Of a stretch of DNA of 38,869 nucleotides, positions 25,533 through 34,844 are shown one piece after another. Origin of the DNA: Burkholderia singularis (GTDB taxonomy: Bacteria > Pseudomonadota > Gammaproteobacteria > Burkholderiales > Burkholderiaceae); NCBI RefSeq assembly GCF_900176645.1, contig NZ_FXAN01000076.1, positions 1-38,869 of the forward strand, in the 5' to 3' direction. The first letter of the stretch is position 1. Each line of letters starts with the position of its first letter. The notes under the pieces are model-generated. The model did no database searches, was not told the DNA's origin, and saw only the letters and a list, made by a program, of their open reading frames with translations. The position numbers were made by a program, and so were the translations under genes.

Positions 25533-26633
25533 ATGAGCGACGACACCTATCGAATCGCCGTGATTCCCGGCGACGGCATCGGCGTCGAAGTGATGCCCGA
25601 AGGGCTGCGCGCGCTCGACGCGGTAAGCCGCCGCTTCGGCTTGCGCTTCGATTACACGCCGATCGAATGGGCAAGCTGCCACTACTACGCGCGGCACGGC
25701 CAAATGATGCCCGACGACTGGAAGGCCCAGCTATCGGGCATGGATGCGCTGCTGTTCGGTGCCGTCGGCTGGCCCGCGACGGTGCCCGATCACGTCTCGC
25801 TGTGGGGTTCGCTGATCAAGTTCCGCCGCGAGTTCGACCAATACGTGAATTTGCGGCCCGCGCGCCTGTTCGACGGCGTGCCATGCCCGCTCGCCGGCCG
25901 CCGCGCGGGCGATATCGATTTCATGATCGTGCGCGAGAACACCGAGGGCGAATATTCGGCCGTCGGCGGCACGATGTTCGAGGGTACCGAGCGCGAATTC
26001 GTCGTTCAGCAAGCCGTGTTCACGCGGCGCGGCACCGAGCGCGTGATGCGGTTCGCTTTCGAGCTGGCGCAGCGCCGCGCCAAACAGCTCACCGTCGCGA
26101 CGAAAAGCAACGGCATCGCAATCAGCATGCCGTGGTGGGACGCGCGCGCAGCCGAGGTGGCCGCGCATTACCCGGACGTCACGTGGGACAAGCAGCATAT
26201 CGACATCCTTTGCGCGCGTTTCGTCATGCAGCCGAACCGGTTCGACGTCGTCGTCGCATCGAATCTGTTCGGCGACATCCTGTCCGATCTCGGACCGGCC
26301 TGCACCGGCACGATCGGCATCGCGCCGTCGGCCAATCTGAATCCCGAGCGTGCGTTTCCGTCGCTGTTCGAGCCGGTACATGGTTCCGCACCGGACATCG
26401 CGGGCCGCAAGATCGCCAATCCGATTGCGATGATCTGGTCGGCCGCGATGATGATCGATTTTCTCGGCCACGGCGAAGGCCCGGCGCGCGAAGCACACGA
26501 CGCGATCCTCGCCGCGATCGAGCATGTGTTGAAGCACGGCCCGCGCACGCGCGATCTGGGCGGCCAAGCCTCGACGAGCGAAGTCGGCAGCGCCATCGTC
26601 GCGCATCTGCTCGGCGAAACGGCATCGGCCTGA
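25533..26633 (+). CDS. ttuC: Tartrate/D-malate-type NAD-dependent beta-decarboxylating dehydrogenase
   Basis: 366 residues of the isocitrate/isopropylmalate dehydrogenase superfamily. IAVIPGDGIGVEV opens the fold. DHVSLWGSLIKFRREFDQYV, NLRPARLFDG, and RENTEGEYSAVGG are the substrate region, and the LWGSL form is that of tartrate/D-malate dehydrogenases rather than LeuB. Metal-binding aspartates lie in ASNLFGDILSDLGP, and EPVHGSAPDIAGRKIANP binds NAD. The ATG at 25533 follows GAGG by 9 bases and overlaps the stop of a very short leader frame (25510-25536, ATGA). Oxidative decarboxylation of a 2-hydroxyacid is expected. It could supply the third step of the chain-extension set in the operon, but it is on the other strand with its own promoter. 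Confidence 0.88.
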   Translation: MSDDTYRIAVIPGDGIGVEVMPEGLRALDAVSRRFGLRFDYTPIEWASCHYYARHGQMMPDDWKAQLSGMDALLFGAVGWPATVPDHVSLWGSLIKFRREFDQYVNLRPARLFDGVPCPLAGRRAGDIDFMIVRENTEGEYSAVGGTMFEGTEREFVVQQAVFTRRGTERVMRFAFELAQRRAKQLTVATKSNGIAISMPWWDARAAEVAAHYPDVTWDKQHIDILCARFVMQPNRFDVVVASNLFGDILSDLGPACTGTIGIAPSANLNPERAFPSLFEPVHGSAPDIAGRKIANPIAMIWSAAMMIDFLGHGEGPAREAHDAILAAIEHVLKHGPRTRDLGGQASTSEVGSAIVAHLLGETASA

Positions 26634-26723
26634 CGATCGGAGGCCATAGTCTGACGTGCCGATCATCACGCGAAGGCTGCATCGAATCTCCGGCATTTCG
26701 CCCCGTTCCCGCAAAGGCTCACC

Positions 26724-27725
26724 ATGATCGAACCGGCTCCCGAATTTCCTCACCATTCTCCTTATCCGGTCGAAGTTCGCTTTCCTGATCTCGACGCGCA
26801 CCGCGCCGGCAATACCGGTGTCGATTACGTGCATCGTTTCGATTCCGGCGTGCCCGGCCCGTGCGTGATGGTCAACGCGCTGACGCACGGCAATGAAGTG
26901 TGCGGCGCGATTGTCGTCGATGCGCTGCTCAAGCGCGCGGTGCGCCCGCGCCGCGGGGTGCTGACGTTGTCGTTCGCGAACGTCGCCGCCTACGCGCGCT
27001 TCGATCCGCAAGCGCCGGATGCCGCGCGTTTCGTCGATCAAGATTTCAATCGCGTGTGGACGCCCGCTCTGCTCGACGACCGGTCGCAACGGTCGCTCGA
27101 ACTCGATCGCGCGCGCGCATTGCGGCCGTTCGTCGACGAAGCCGATTGGCTGCTCGATCTGCATTCGATGCACGAACGCAGTGCGCCGTTGATCGTCGCG
27201 GGCCCGCTCGACAAGGGCGCGGCGCTTGCGCTGCGCATCGGCGCACCATCGACCGTGATTCGGGACGCGGGCCATCCGGAAGGCACGCGCATGCGCGACT
27301 ACGGCGGCTTCGGCAACCCCGTCAGCGAAAAGAATGCGCTGCTGATCGAATGCGGGCAGCACTGGGAAGCGCGGGCCGTCACCGTTGCGTGCGACAGCAC
27401 CGCGCGGTTTCTAAGCGCATCCGGTATCGTCGATGCGCAAGATCTGCCTGCCGACTGGTTTCAACCGCTCGCGCCAACCGTGCGTGTCGTACAGGTGACG
27501 CATGCCGTGGTCGCCGCGAGCCTCGATTTCCGCTTCGCCGATGCATACACCGGCCTCGAGCATTTTGCCGAAGCAGGCGAGGTGATCGGCTGGTCAGACG
27601 GCGCTCCCATCACGACGCCTTACCCGCATTGCGTGCTCGTGATGCCGTCGCTGCGCCAATTGCGGCCTGGGGTCACTGTAGTACGGCTTGGCCGTCTCGA
27701 ACGCGAGATACCGCAACGCGGCTGA
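26724..27725 (+). CDS. Succinylglutamate desuccinylase/aspartoacylase family zinc hydrolase
   Basis: 333 residues. Zinc ligands are seen in NALTHGNEVCG (about 52-62) and in LLDLHSMHE (about 143-151), the M14-like carboxypeptidase fold pattern of AstE/AspA proteins. DQDFNRVW is the substrate arginine region. AAAGG precedes the ATG by 7 bases. It follows the ttuC-like gene in the same direction with a 90-base gap, so the two may be transcribed together. Members cleave N-acyl amino acids; the acyl group cannot be read from sequence. A role with the biosynthetic cluster, such as releasing a protected amino acid, is only a possibility. Confidence 0.85.
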   Translation: MIEPAPEFPHHSPYPVEVRFPDLDAHRAGNTGVDYVHRFDSGVPGPCVMVNALTHGNEVCGAIVVDALLKRAVRPRRGVLTLSFANVAAYARFDPQAPDAARFVDQDFNRVWTPALLDDRSQRSLELDRARALRPFVDEADWLLDLHSMHERSAPLIVAGPLDKGAALALRIGAPSTVIRDAGHPEGTRMRDYGGFGNPVSEKNALLIECGQHWEARAVTVACDSTARFLSASGIVDAQDLPADWFQPLAPTVRVVQVTHAVVAASLDFRFADAYTGLEHFAEAGEVIGWSDGAPITTPYPHCVLVMPSLRQLRPGVTVVRLGRLEREIPQRG

Positions 27726-27738
27726 CTCGGCCGAGCGC

Positions 27739-27784
27739 GGCCGCACGGGCGCCGCGCCTGCATGGCGCCCGCGCCCGTGCGGCC
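27739..27784. terminator. Strong stem-loop between convergent genes
   Basis: A perfect 14-bp stem: GGCCGCACGGGCGC (27739-27752) pairs with GCGCCCGTGCGGCC (27771-27784), with an 18-base loop. It lies between the converging ends of the aspartoacylase-like and DUF1348 genes. There is no T-run on either side, so it is either an unusual bidirectional terminator or an mRNA end-protecting hairpin. Confidence 0.5.
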
Positions 27785-27792
27785 ACGGCAAT

Positions 27793-28272
27793 TCAAAGCC
27801 CGAGATCCGACAGCCCCGGATGATCGTCGGGCCGCCTGCCGAGCGGCCAATGGAACAGCCGATCGGCTTCCCGTATCGGCAAATCGTTGATGCATGCATG
27901 CCGATGCGCCATCAGCCCGTGTTCGTCGAATGCCCAATTCTCGTTTCCATACGAGCGGAACCAGTTGCCGGCATCGTCGTGCCATTCGTAGGCAAAGCGC
28001 ACGGCGATCCGATTGCCGCCGAACGCCCACAATTCCTTGATGAGCCGGTAGTCGAGTTCGCGCGTCCACTTGCGCCGCAACAGCGCAACGATCTCATCGC
28101 GCCCAGTGGCGAATTCGGCTCGATTGCGCCATCGGCTGTCCCGCGTATAGGCAAGCGACACACGCTGCGGGTCGCGCGTGTTCCATCCGTCTTCGGCCGC
28201 GCGCACCTTCTGGCGCGCGGTCTCCTCGGTAAATGGCGGAACCGGCGGACGGATTTCGACTGAATCAGACAT
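27793..28272 (-). CDS. DUF1348 NTF2-like protein
   Basis: 159 residues from [25 protein letters not shown] lies 6 bases upstream. The run [53 protein letters not shown] and [10 protein letters not shown] is the standard conserved pattern of this short NTF2-like family, which is widespread in bacteria and fungi. No biochemical role is established that I can name. It follows the TetR gene by 123 bases in the same direction and is a likely target of that regulator. Confidence 0.9.
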   Translation of the reverse strand: MSDSVEIRPPVPPFTEETARQKVRAAEDGWNTRDPQRVSLAYTRDSRWRNRAEFATGRDEIVALLRRKWTRELDYRLIKELWAFGGNRIAVRFAYEWHDDAGNWFRSYGNENWAFDEHGLMAHRHACINDLPIREADRLFHWPLGRRPDDHPGLSDLGL

Positions 28273-28395
28273 GACGTTCTCCAAATTGAAGGCGTGAAAG
28301 GCCTGCCCGGCTTGCCAACGGACGGCGGGCAGATGAATGAACCGCGACTCGATCGAATGAAGGGAAAAGCGGATCGGCAACGATGAAAACCGGTA

Positions 28396-29010
28396 TCAGC
28401 CGGGTTGGCTGGGTAACGTCGCATCGAGCAGCATGGTTGCCGCCGCCTTCGCGTCACGCGCGGCCGACGCATCGCCACTCACGAGCGCGACGCCGATCGC
28501 GCCGTCGATCAATACGAGCCATTGGCGCGCGAGCCGCGCAAGCAGCCGCCGATCCGCGCCCGTGCCGGCCGCGTGCGCGTCAAGCTGCTCGCGCACGAAC
28601 TCGAGCAACCGTGCCTTGTGCGCGCGCGCGACGAGGCGAATCGGATCATCCGGCCGCTCGATCTCTCCGGACACGTTGAGAAAAGCGCAGCCGTGAAAAT
28701 CCGGTTGCTCGAACCACTCGCGCAACACGTCGAACATGCCGACGAGCCTCGCGCGCGGCGTCTTGCCGCGTTTTACCGTCGCTTCGGCAAACCATGTCAT
28801 CCAGCGCTCGTCGCGCCGCTCCAGCGCGGCGGCAACCAGCGCCTCTTTCGATTCGAAGTGCGTATAAAAGCTCTTGCGTGCCGCGCCCGACAGCTTGACG
28901 ATCGCATCGACGCCCGTCGCATGAATGCCGCCTGCGTAGATCAGTGTGTCGGCCGCATCGAGCAAACGCTCACGCGCGCCGCTTGAGGAAAGATCCGGTT
29001 TCGTATTCAT
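28396..29010 (-). CDS. TetR-family regulator
   Basis: 204 residues. The helix-turn-helix covers about residues 12-58, including HATGVDAIVKLSGAARKSFY and THFESKEALV. The C-terminal half has FHGCAFLNVSGE, a pattern shared by a TetR group with a conserved cysteine that often senses electrophiles. The promoter and a palindromic site lie directly upstream (29017-29045), so it most likely represses itself and the DUF1348 gene downstream, and possibly the divergent yceI gene 86 bases away. Confidence 0.9.
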   Translation of the reverse strand: MNTKPDLSSSGARERLLDAADTLIYAGGIHATGVDAIVKLSGAARKSFYTHFESKEALVAAALERRDERWMTWFAEATVKRGKTPRARLVGMFDVLREWFEQPDFHGCAFLNVSGEIERPDDPIRLVARAHKARLLEFVREQLDAHAAGTGADRRLLARLARQWLVLIDGAIGVALVSGDASAARDAKAAATMLLDATLPSQPG

Positions 29011-29016
29011 CCGCCT

Positions 29017-29045
29017 AAGGTAGAACGATCATTCTCCTTTGTCAA
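29017..29045 (-). promoter_or_regulatory. Promoter with internal operator for the second tetR gene
   Basis: Minus strand: TTGACA (29045-29040), 17 bases, TACCTT (29022-29017). The spacer contains AGAATGATCGTTCT (29035-29022), a 14-base palindrome with one mismatched pair. The ATG at 29010 is so close that the message would have almost no leader. Confidence 0.65.
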
Positions 29046-29096
29046 CATCCGGCCGATGCGCTATCGTCTGCGCACGTTTCCGATCAAGGGATGCGA

Positions 29097-29747
29097 ATGA
29101 AACCAGTGCAATGGGCGGCGTCGATCGCCAGCATCGCCGCGCTTGCAGCAACGATGCCCGGCTGCATGCCTTGGCGTGTCGTCACCCATCATCCGACAGT
29201 GGCGCAGGCCGCCGTTCCGGCGGGCCGCTACACGCTCGATCCACATCACTGGAGCATCGTGTTCGATGTCGATCACTTGAAGTATTCGCGCTTCACGATG
29301 CGCTTCGACCGCGCGAACGCGCAACTCGACTGGCGCGCGGGCGGTCTTACCGAAAGCAGCGCAACCGTGTCGATCGATGCATCGAGCATCGATACCAATG
29401 TGCCGCTGCTCGACAAGCTCGTTGCCGGCAACGACGCGCTCGATGCCGTCCGCCATCCGAGCATCCGCTTCGAAAGCACGCACTTCACGCGCATAAGCGA
29501 CACGCAAGGCACGCTGAGCGGCAATCTGACGATCCGCGACATCACACGCCCCGTCACGCTCGCGGTCACCTTCAACGGCTATGGCCGCAATCCGCTGACG
29601 ACGCAGGACACGCTCGGCTTCTCCGCAAGCGCCACGCTCAGCCGCGCCCAGTTCGGCGTGACGAGCTGGTATCCGGCGGTGGGAGACGAAGTGCGCGTGC
29701 GAATCGAAGCGGAATTTGTCAAGGAAGGTGAGGCGGCACGTTCGTGA
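29097..29747 (+). CDS. YceI-family lipoprotein
   Basis: 216 residues from the second ATG, chosen because AAGGGA lies 5 bases upstream. The N-terminus is a signal peptide ending in ATMPGC, a lipobox-like site with cysteine near residue 23, so the protein is probably a periplasm-facing lipoprotein. The rest is one YceI beta-barrel domain: RYTLDPHHWSIVFDVDHLKYS, VSIDASSIDTNVPLLDKLV, HPSIRFESTHF, and LSGNLTIRDITRPVTLAVTF. YceI domains bind isoprenoid-type lipids. Confidence 0.9.
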   Translation: MKPVQWAASIASIAALAATMPGCMPWRVVTHHPTVAQAAVPAGRYTLDPHHWSIVFDVDHLKYSRFTMRFDRANAQLDWRAGGLTESSATVSIDASSIDTNVPLLDKLVAGNDALDAVRHPSIRFESTHFTRISDTQGTLSGNLTIRDITRPVTLAVTFNGYGRNPLTTQDTLGFSASATLSRAQFGVTSWYPAVGDEVRVRIEAEFVKEGEAARS

Positions 29748-29849
29748 CGGCACAGCCGCCACGATCCGTTTTTTTTACGACATTTTTTCTTGAAAGGCCC
29801 GCTTGCGTCTCCCTACACTGCGAACAACCATCGAGGTTACGGAGGCATC

Positions 29850-30482
29850 ATGCAGCAGCGGGCAACTATCGAACGGCCTTTGCGTATCGCCTGTGCAAAG
29901 CGTGTGGATGGACGAGTCGTGCTGAGACGTTTCAATCCGGCATACGATTCGTATGACGAGCTGACCGCGCTCTTGCATCGCGCGTTCGCGCGGCTCGGTC
30001 AGATGGGGCTCAACTGCGTATGCGTCGACCAGCCCGCCGCGATCACACGGCAACGGGCGCTTGCCGGCGAATGCTACGTCGCCGTCTGCAACGGCCATTT
30101 GATCGCGACGATGACGCTGCACACGCGCGACGCCCTGTCCGACTGCGAGCTTTATCGCCGTTGCGGCGTCGCGACGCTGCGCCAATTCGGCGTCGATCCG
30201 ATTTGGCAAGGGCGCGGCGTGGGGCGCGCGATGCTCACCTGCGCCGCGCACTGGGCCGCGGCGCGCGGCTATACGCGTCTTGCGCTCGACACGCCGCAAC
30301 CCGCTACGCACCTCATCGATTTCTACACGAGCCAAGGATTCCGCGTGGTCGATGTCATGCATTTCGCGGGTAAAGGCTACGATAGCGCGATCCTCTGCAA
30401 GCCGACTGCGATTTCGCCATTGTTCGCGCGCAGCGCGCGCGAATTTCCGCTCGCGCTGACGCCACTGCGGCACGCCGCATGA
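29850..30482 (+). CDS. GNAT-family N-acetyltransferase
   Basis: 210 residues; ACGGAGG lies just before the ATG. The acetyl-CoA loop is QFGVDPIWQGRGVGRAML (about 113-130), followed by ARGYTRLALDT and FYTSQGFRVVD, the usual order of GNAT motifs A and B. The substrate is unknown. The stop overlaps the start of the next gene (ATGA at 30479-30482), so both are translated together. Confidence 0.88.
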   Translation: MQQRATIERPLRIACAKRVDGRVVLRRFNPAYDSYDELTALLHRAFARLGQMGLNCVCVDQPAAITRQRALAGECYVAVCNGHLIATMTLHTRDALSDCELYRRCGVATLRQFGVDPIWQGRGVGRAMLTCAAHWAAARGYTRLALDTPQPATHLIDFYTSQGFRVVDVMHFAGKGYDSAILCKPTAISPLFARSAREFPLALTPLRHAA

Positions 30483-30898
30483 AACGCAACAGCGGTCTAC
30501 GCAAGCACGGCCGCTCGCTCCATCGGGCCGACGCGATGCGCGAACGCCCGCACTCGCGAAGGCTGCCATGGGCGCGCGGGATGGCGAAAATCGTTTTCGT
30601 CACGATCGCGGTGAGCCAGGCGCTGAGCGCCGCGTTTGCCGGCCTCGCGCGCGCCATCGGATACGACGCCGATCCCACCGTGTTGCTCGGATTCAATTTC
30701 ATCAGTTGTGCGCTCGTCAGCTTCTGGTTGCAATCCGACGCGCAACGCGCGTACCGCGACGCGCTGTCGAGCGGCCGGTTGAAGCGCCAAGCACCGCGCG
30801 CCGGAGCCGCGCATACCGTCCCGGCCGACTGCCCGAAACGTTGGCTCGTCATTCTGCATATCGAATTGAATCCGCATCTGCTCGACGATGCGCGATGA
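30479..30898 (+). CDS. Small putative membrane protein
   Basis: 139 residues, overlapping the GNAT gene by 4 bases. A basic N-terminal stretch of about 35 residues is followed by two hydrophobic segments (about 36-60 and 66-85) and a polar C-terminal tail. The family is not recognised. The overlap makes a translated product likely, but codon evidence is modest. Confidence 0.6.
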   Translation: MKRNSGLRKHGRSLHRADAMRERPHSRRLPWARGMAKIVFVTIAVSQALSAAFAGLARAIGYDADPTVLLGFNFISCALVSFWLQSDAQRAYRDALSSGRLKRQAPRAGAAHTVPADCPKRWLVILHIELNPHLLDDAR

Positions 30899-31235
30899 CG
30901 AACGAGTCCACGCCGCAAACGAGTCCACGCCGTTTGCTCGCGCGACGTTGAAATTTTGATATCCCGTTTACTCTCACCTTTGAGTTCTTTCGATCGAATA
31001 GACGGCCGTTGCGTTGTAACGAAATCGTGCAGCACGGCCGAAATGTCGAACGATGGATCTATCGCGCCACGCGCGTCGATGCCGCGCGCTCAATCGCAAC
31101 CGGACGACGGTGTAGGTCGCCAGGCTGCTATTGAAGGTCGTTGCGCGATCGTTCTCTCTGCGCGGCCGATGCGATGCACGATCCGCCACGCCGCTCGGCG
31201 GGTCCGCGCGCCGCAAGCGCGCCGCAGACGCTTCG
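30899..31235. other. Convergent intergenic region with a tandem repeat and an iteron
   Basis: No gene is supported here. A 15-base tandem copy (AACGAGTCCACGCCG at 30901 and 30918) overlaps and follows the end of the small membrane gene. One origin-type iteron lies at 30962-30978. No clear terminator with a T-run is seen for either converging gene. Confidence 0.5.
30962..30978 (-). repeat. Outlying origin-type iteron
   Basis: On the minus strand: GGTGAGAGTAAACGGGA, preceded by AAA. It matches the array consensus except in the central TTTT. Orientation is opposite to the main array. Confidence 0.65.
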
Positions 31236-32264
31236 TTACTGCGTCCAGTCGAGAATCACCTTGCCGCTCTCGCCCGAAATCATCGCCGCGAAGCCCTTTT
31301 CGAACTCGTCGACCGGAAAGCGGTGCGTGAGGATCGGTGACAGGTCGAGCCCGCTTTGCAGCATCGCGACCATCTTGTACCAGGTCTCGAACATCTCGCG
31401 GCCGTAGATGCCCTTGATTTCGAGCCCCTTGAAAATCACTTGATTCCAATCGATCGCGGTCTGCGCGGGAGGTATACCGAGCAGCGCGACCTTGCCGCCG
31501 TGATTCATCGCCTCGAGCAAGCTCGTGAACGCGCTCGGCGCACCCGACATCTCGAGCCCGATATCGAAGCCTTCGGTCATTCGCAGATCGGCCATCACGT
31601 CGCGCAGCGATTCGCGCGATACGTTCACGGCGCGTGTCGCGCCCATCTTGCGCGCAAGCTCCAGCCGGTAATCGTTGACGTCGGTGATCACGACGTTGCG
31701 TGCGCCGACATGCTTGGCGATCGCCACCGCCATCACGCCGATCGGCCCCGCTCCGGTGATCAAGACGTCCTCGCCGACGAGGTTGAACGACAGCGCGGTA
31801 TGCGCGGCGTTGCCGAACGGATCGAAAATCGCGGCAAGATCGTCGGAGATCTCCGCCGGAATCTTAAACGCGTTGAATGCGGGTATCGCCAGATACTCCG
31901 CGAACGCCCCTTCGCGGTTCACGCCCACGCCCACCGTATTGCGGCACAAATGCCGGCGCCCCGCGCGGCAGTTCCGGCAGAATCCGCAGGTAATGTGGCC
32001 TTCGCCCGACACGCGATCGCCGATTTCGAAGCCGCGTACCTCCTGGCCCATCTCGACGATCTCGCCCACATATTCATGCCCGACGTGCATCGGCACGGGA
32101 ATCGTCTTGCGCGCCCATTCGTCCCACTTCCAAATGTGGATGTCGGTGCCGCAAATCGCGGTACGGCGAATCTTGATGAGCACGTCGTTGTGGCCGACCT
32201 CGGGTTTCTTCACGCGCGTAAGCGTCAGGCCCGGCGCGGGATTCAGTTTGACAAGCGCTTTCAT
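31236..32264 (-). CDS. tdh: L-threonine 3-dehydrogenase
   Basis: 342 residues, the standard length. The start [12 protein letters not shown] is chosen because GGGAG lies 6 bases upstream; an ATG two codons earlier abuts that site. Catalytic zinc ligands lie in [13 protein letters not shown] and GHEYVGE. The structural zinc cysteines lie in [18 protein letters not shown], and [10 protein letters not shown] is the NAD-binding turn. It oxidises threonine to 2-amino-3-oxobutyrate, which Kbl, encoded 10 bases upstream, cleaves to glycine and acetyl-CoA. Confidence 0.97.
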   Translation of the reverse strand: MKALVKLNPAPGLTLTRVKKPEVGHNDVLIKIRRTAICGTDIHIWKWDEWARKTIPVPMHVGHEYVGEIVEMGQEVRGFEIGDRVSGEGHITCGFCRNCRAGRRHLCRNTVGVGVNREGAFAEYLAIPAFNAFKIPAEISDDLAAIFDPFGNAAHTALSFNLVGEDVLITGAGPIGVMAVAIAKHVGARNVVITDVNDYRLELARKMGATRAVNVSRESLRDVMADLRMTEGFDIGLEMSGAPSAFTSLLEAMNHGGKVALLGIPPAQTAIDWNQVIFKGLEIKGIYGREMFETWYKMVAMLQSGLDLSPILTHRFPVDEFEKGFAAMISGESGKVILDWTQ

Positions 32265-32274
32265 CGCCATCTCC

Positions 32275-33474
32275 CTATACCACGCCGAACGTCTTGCCGA
32301 CGCGCACGAACGCGTCAACCGCACGGTCGATCTGCTCTGGCGTGTGCGCGGCGCTCATCTGCGTGCGGATGCGCGCGCGCCCGCGCGGCACGACCGGATA
32401 CGAGAAGCCGATCACATACACGCCTTCGGCAAGCAGCGCATCGGCCATCTTCGTGGCCACTTGTGCGTCGCCTAGCATCACCGGAATGATCGGATGCTCG
32501 CCCGGCACGAGCGTGAAGCCCGCCGCGCCCATTTTCTCGCGAAAGCGCGCGCCGTTCGCACGGACGCGCTCGCGCCGCTTCGCACCTTCGTCGCTCGCCA
32601 GCAATTCGAGCACGCGCAACGACGCCGACGCAATGCTCGGCGCGAGCGTGTTCGAGAACAGATACGGGCGCGAACGCTGCCTGAGCAGTTCGACGACTTC
32701 GCGCCGCGCGGCCACATAGCCGCCCGATGCGCCGCCCAGCGCCTTGCCGAGCGTACCCGTCACGATGTCGATCCGGCCTTCGACGCCGCAATGCTCGGGC
32801 GTGCCGCGTCCATGCTCGCCGATGAAGCCGACCGCATGCGAATCGTCGACCATCACGAGCGCACCGTAACGATCGGCCAGATCGCAAATGCCTTTCAGGT
32901 TCGCGATGATGCCGTCCATCGAGAACACGCCGTCGGTGGCAATCAGCTTGAAGCGCGCGCCTGCGGCGTCGGCCTCGCGCAGCTTCGCCTCGAGGTCGGC
33001 CAGATCGTTATTCTTGTAACGAAAGCGCTTCGCCTTCGACAGCCGGACGCCGTCGATGATGCTCGCGTGGTTCAGCTCGTCGCTGATGATTGCATCCTCT
33101 TCGCCGAGCAGCGTTTCGAACAGGCCGCCGTTCGCGTCGAAACAGCTCGAATAGAGAATCGCGTCGTCGGTCTTCAGGAATGCGGACAGCGCGGCTTCCA
33201 GTTGCTTATGCACGGTTTGCGTGCCGCAAATGAAACGCACCGACGCCATGCCGAATCCATCCCGCTCAAGCGCCGCCTGCGCGGCGGCGATCAGCCGCGA
33301 ATCGTCCGCGAGCCCTAGATAGTTGTTCGCACAGAAATTCAGCACCTGCTTGCCATCGGCGAGCCGGATATCGGCGGCCTGCGGGCTCGCGATCTCGCGT
33401 TCGGTCTTGTAGAAACCGTCCGCGCGAATCTGATCGATCGTCTGGCGCAGATGGGCAAGGTAAGCATCACGCAT
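32275..33474 (-). CDS. kbl: 2-amino-3-ketobutyrate CoA ligase (glycine C-acetyltransferase)
   Basis: 399 residues from [11 protein letters not shown], matching the family length. AGGAG lies 8 bases upstream; a longer open frame to 33714 crosses the divergent promoter region and is rejected. PLP lysine is in [34 protein letters not shown] and [11 protein letters not shown] are the usual neighbouring motifs of the alpha-oxoamine synthase family. It forms an operon with tdh. The divergent XRE/cupin gene is its likely regulator. Confidence 0.97.
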   Translation of the reverse strand: MRDAYLAHLRQTIDQIRADGFYKTEREIASPQAADIRLADGKQVLNFCANNYLGLADDSRLIAAAQAALERDGFGMASVRFICGTQTVHKQLEAALSAFLKTDDAILYSSCFDANGGLFETLLGEEDAIISDELNHASIIDGVRLSKAKRFRYKNNDLADLEAKLREADAAGARFKLIATDGVFSMDGIIANLKGICDLADRYGALVMVDDSHAVGFIGEHGRGTPEHCGVEGRIDIVTGTLGKALGGASGGYVAARREVVELLRQRSRPYLFSNTLAPSIASASLRVLELLASDEGAKRRERVRANGARFREKMGAAGFTLVPGEHPIIPVMLGDAQVATKMADALLAEGVYVIGFSYPVVPRGRARIRTQMSAAHTPEQIDRAVDAFVRVGKTFGVV

Positions 33475-33662
33475 CGCATAGCTCCTGAAATGAACAGCTC
33501 CCGCATCCCAGTCGACCGCCGCGTCGAACGCAGCCACCGTGCTTGGCGGCCCCGGCGCATGCCCGCGGGAGCCATGATCCGGCGCTCGCCCGCACTCTCG
33601 GCGGCGGTGAAGCGGCCTGCTGCTGTTATAGTCGGCTGTTGGGTTTAGCGTATTTTTCTTAT

Positions 33663-33684
33663 ATTTCGAACTAAAATTCGGAAT
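33663..33684. promoter_or_regulatory. Imperfect palindrome in the kbl / regulator divergent promoter region
   Basis: An AT-rich 22-base imperfect palindrome with outer arms ATTTCGAA and TTCGGAAT, lying about 30 bases before the regulator start and about 190 before kbl. It is a plausible operator for the XRE/cupin protein. Confidence 0.4.
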
Positions 33685-33714
33685 ATCGAACAACTCTAAG
33701 CGAACGGAATTCAA

Positions 33715-34320
33715 ATGGCAAGCTCTTCCGGCGCACGCCGCGCCACCTCCGCGCCTGCAACGCCGCCGCGCGTCGGCGAACAGATCCAGCGGCTGCGCAA
33801 CGAACGCAAACTGACGCTCGACGATCTGTCACGTGCGGCGGGCGTATCGAAGTCGATGCTGTCGGAAATCGAGCGCGATAAGGCAAATCCGACGATCGCC
33901 GTTGCATGGCGGCTCACGAACGCGCTCGGCATCAGTCTCGACGAATTGTTTGCGCAGCCGAAAACGCCCGAAACGATTCGCGTTGACGGTCCACACGACA
34001 TTCCTACCCTCGCCGGCCACGAAGCCCACTATTTGCTGCGCGTTTGGGGGCCGATCGAACTCGCGGGCAAATTCGAATGGTACGAACTCACGCTGCCGGC
34101 AAACGGCGCGCTCGCGTCGAATCCACACGAACCGGGCACGCGCGAGCACCTCACCGTGCTGCACGGGACGCTTGAAGTCGACGCGGCAGGCGGCACACGG
34201 CGCCTCAAGACCGGCGATACTGCCCGCTATCCGGCCGACGGCCCCCACGCAATCCGCAATGCCGGCAAGAGCGAAGCCAAAGCGCTGCTTGTCGTGATCC
34301 ACCGGCAGCACAGCGCGTAA
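33715..34320 (+). CDS. XRE-family regulator with C-terminal cupin domain
   Basis: 201 residues. The helix-turn-helix spans about 18-75: [38 protein letters not shown], and [16 protein letters not shown] cupin domain follows (about 105-195), with [18 protein letters not shown] and [17 protein letters not shown]. This architecture is that of amino-acid-catabolism regulators in which the cupin senses a small ligand. It is divergent from kbl-tdh, which suggests control of threonine breakdown. Confidence 0.92.
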   Translation: MASSSGARRATSAPATPPRVGEQIQRLRNERKLTLDDLSRAAGVSKSMLSEIERDKANPTIAVAWRLTNALGISLDELFAQPKTPETIRVDGPHDIPTLAGHEAHYLLRVWGPIELAGKFEWYELTLPANGALASNPHEPGTREHLTVLHGTLEVDAAGGTRRLKTGDTARYPADGPHAIRNAGKSEAKALLVVIHRQHSA

Positions 34321-34354
34321 CCAGTTGACCTGTCTGTTTAGCCAGTTGCACAAA

Positions 34355-34376
34355 ATACTGTATATTCGTACAGTAT
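34355..34376. promoter_or_regulatory. LexA (SOS) box over a promoter
   Basis: Perfect 8-bp arms ATACTGTA and TACAGTAT surround six bases; the core CTGTATATTCGTACAG fits the CTGT-N8-ACAG LexA consensus. A promoter-like TTGCAC (34346-34351), 17 bases and TACAGT (34369-34374) overlap it. The start codon is at 34397. Confidence 0.75.
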
Positions 34377-34396
34377 ACGCAAATCAGGAGCCCGCG

Positions 34397-34774
34397 ATGA
34401 CCGAACATGATTTGGCCGCGCTCAGCTTCAAGGCTGCGGCGCACGATATCGAGACAATTGTCCGCCACATTGCCGACCGCTATATCCGTCAGCATGTTCC
34501 GCTGACGTGGCGGCTCCTGCATGCGATCGAGGCCGAAGCGCTCGCCGATCTCGGCTTTGCCAGCCGGCACGATCCGATCGTGCGCTGTTTGTTCGAACGC
34601 CCGGCCGACATGCACTTTCCCGAAACCGACGATCCCGTCGACTTTGGGCAATCAAACGCACTGCCGGCAGTGTTCTCGTTCGCCGTGGCCGCCTACGAGG
34701 CTGCGGCGCATGTCTGCGGCGACGTAAACCCGCCTGCGCGGCCGATGCGCATGACGCGAACCTGGGGCGACTAG
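34397..34774 (+). CDS. Conserved-type small protein behind a LexA box, function unknown
   Basis: 125 residues; CAGGAG lies 6 bases before the ATG. No signal peptide, membrane helix or metal motif is seen. It is helical in character (HDIETIVRHIADRYIRQH, LTWRLLHAIEAEAL), with a hydrophobic centre (AVFSFAVAAYEAAAHVCGD) and a proline-rich end. I do not recognise the family. The upstream LexA box suggests induction by DNA damage. Its place between kbl/regulator and the origin genes suggests a replicon-maintenance or damage-response role. Confidence 0.8.
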   Translation: MTEHDLAALSFKAAAHDIETIVRHIADRYIRQHVPLTWRLLHAIEAEALADLGFASRHDPIVRCLFERPADMHFPETDDPVDFGQSNALPAVFSFAVAAYEAAAHVCGDVNPPARPMRMTRTWGD

Positions 34775-34844
34775 CCGACGCGGCCGACTCTTCACTGAGC
34801 TATCGCGACAAGTTACGATTAATGCAACTAACGGAATCATTTAC

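Noticed and set aside
32275..33714. Longer 479-codon version of kbl
   Set aside because: The extension crosses the divergent promoter region, and the ATG at 33474 has a good ribosome site and gives the standard 399 residues.
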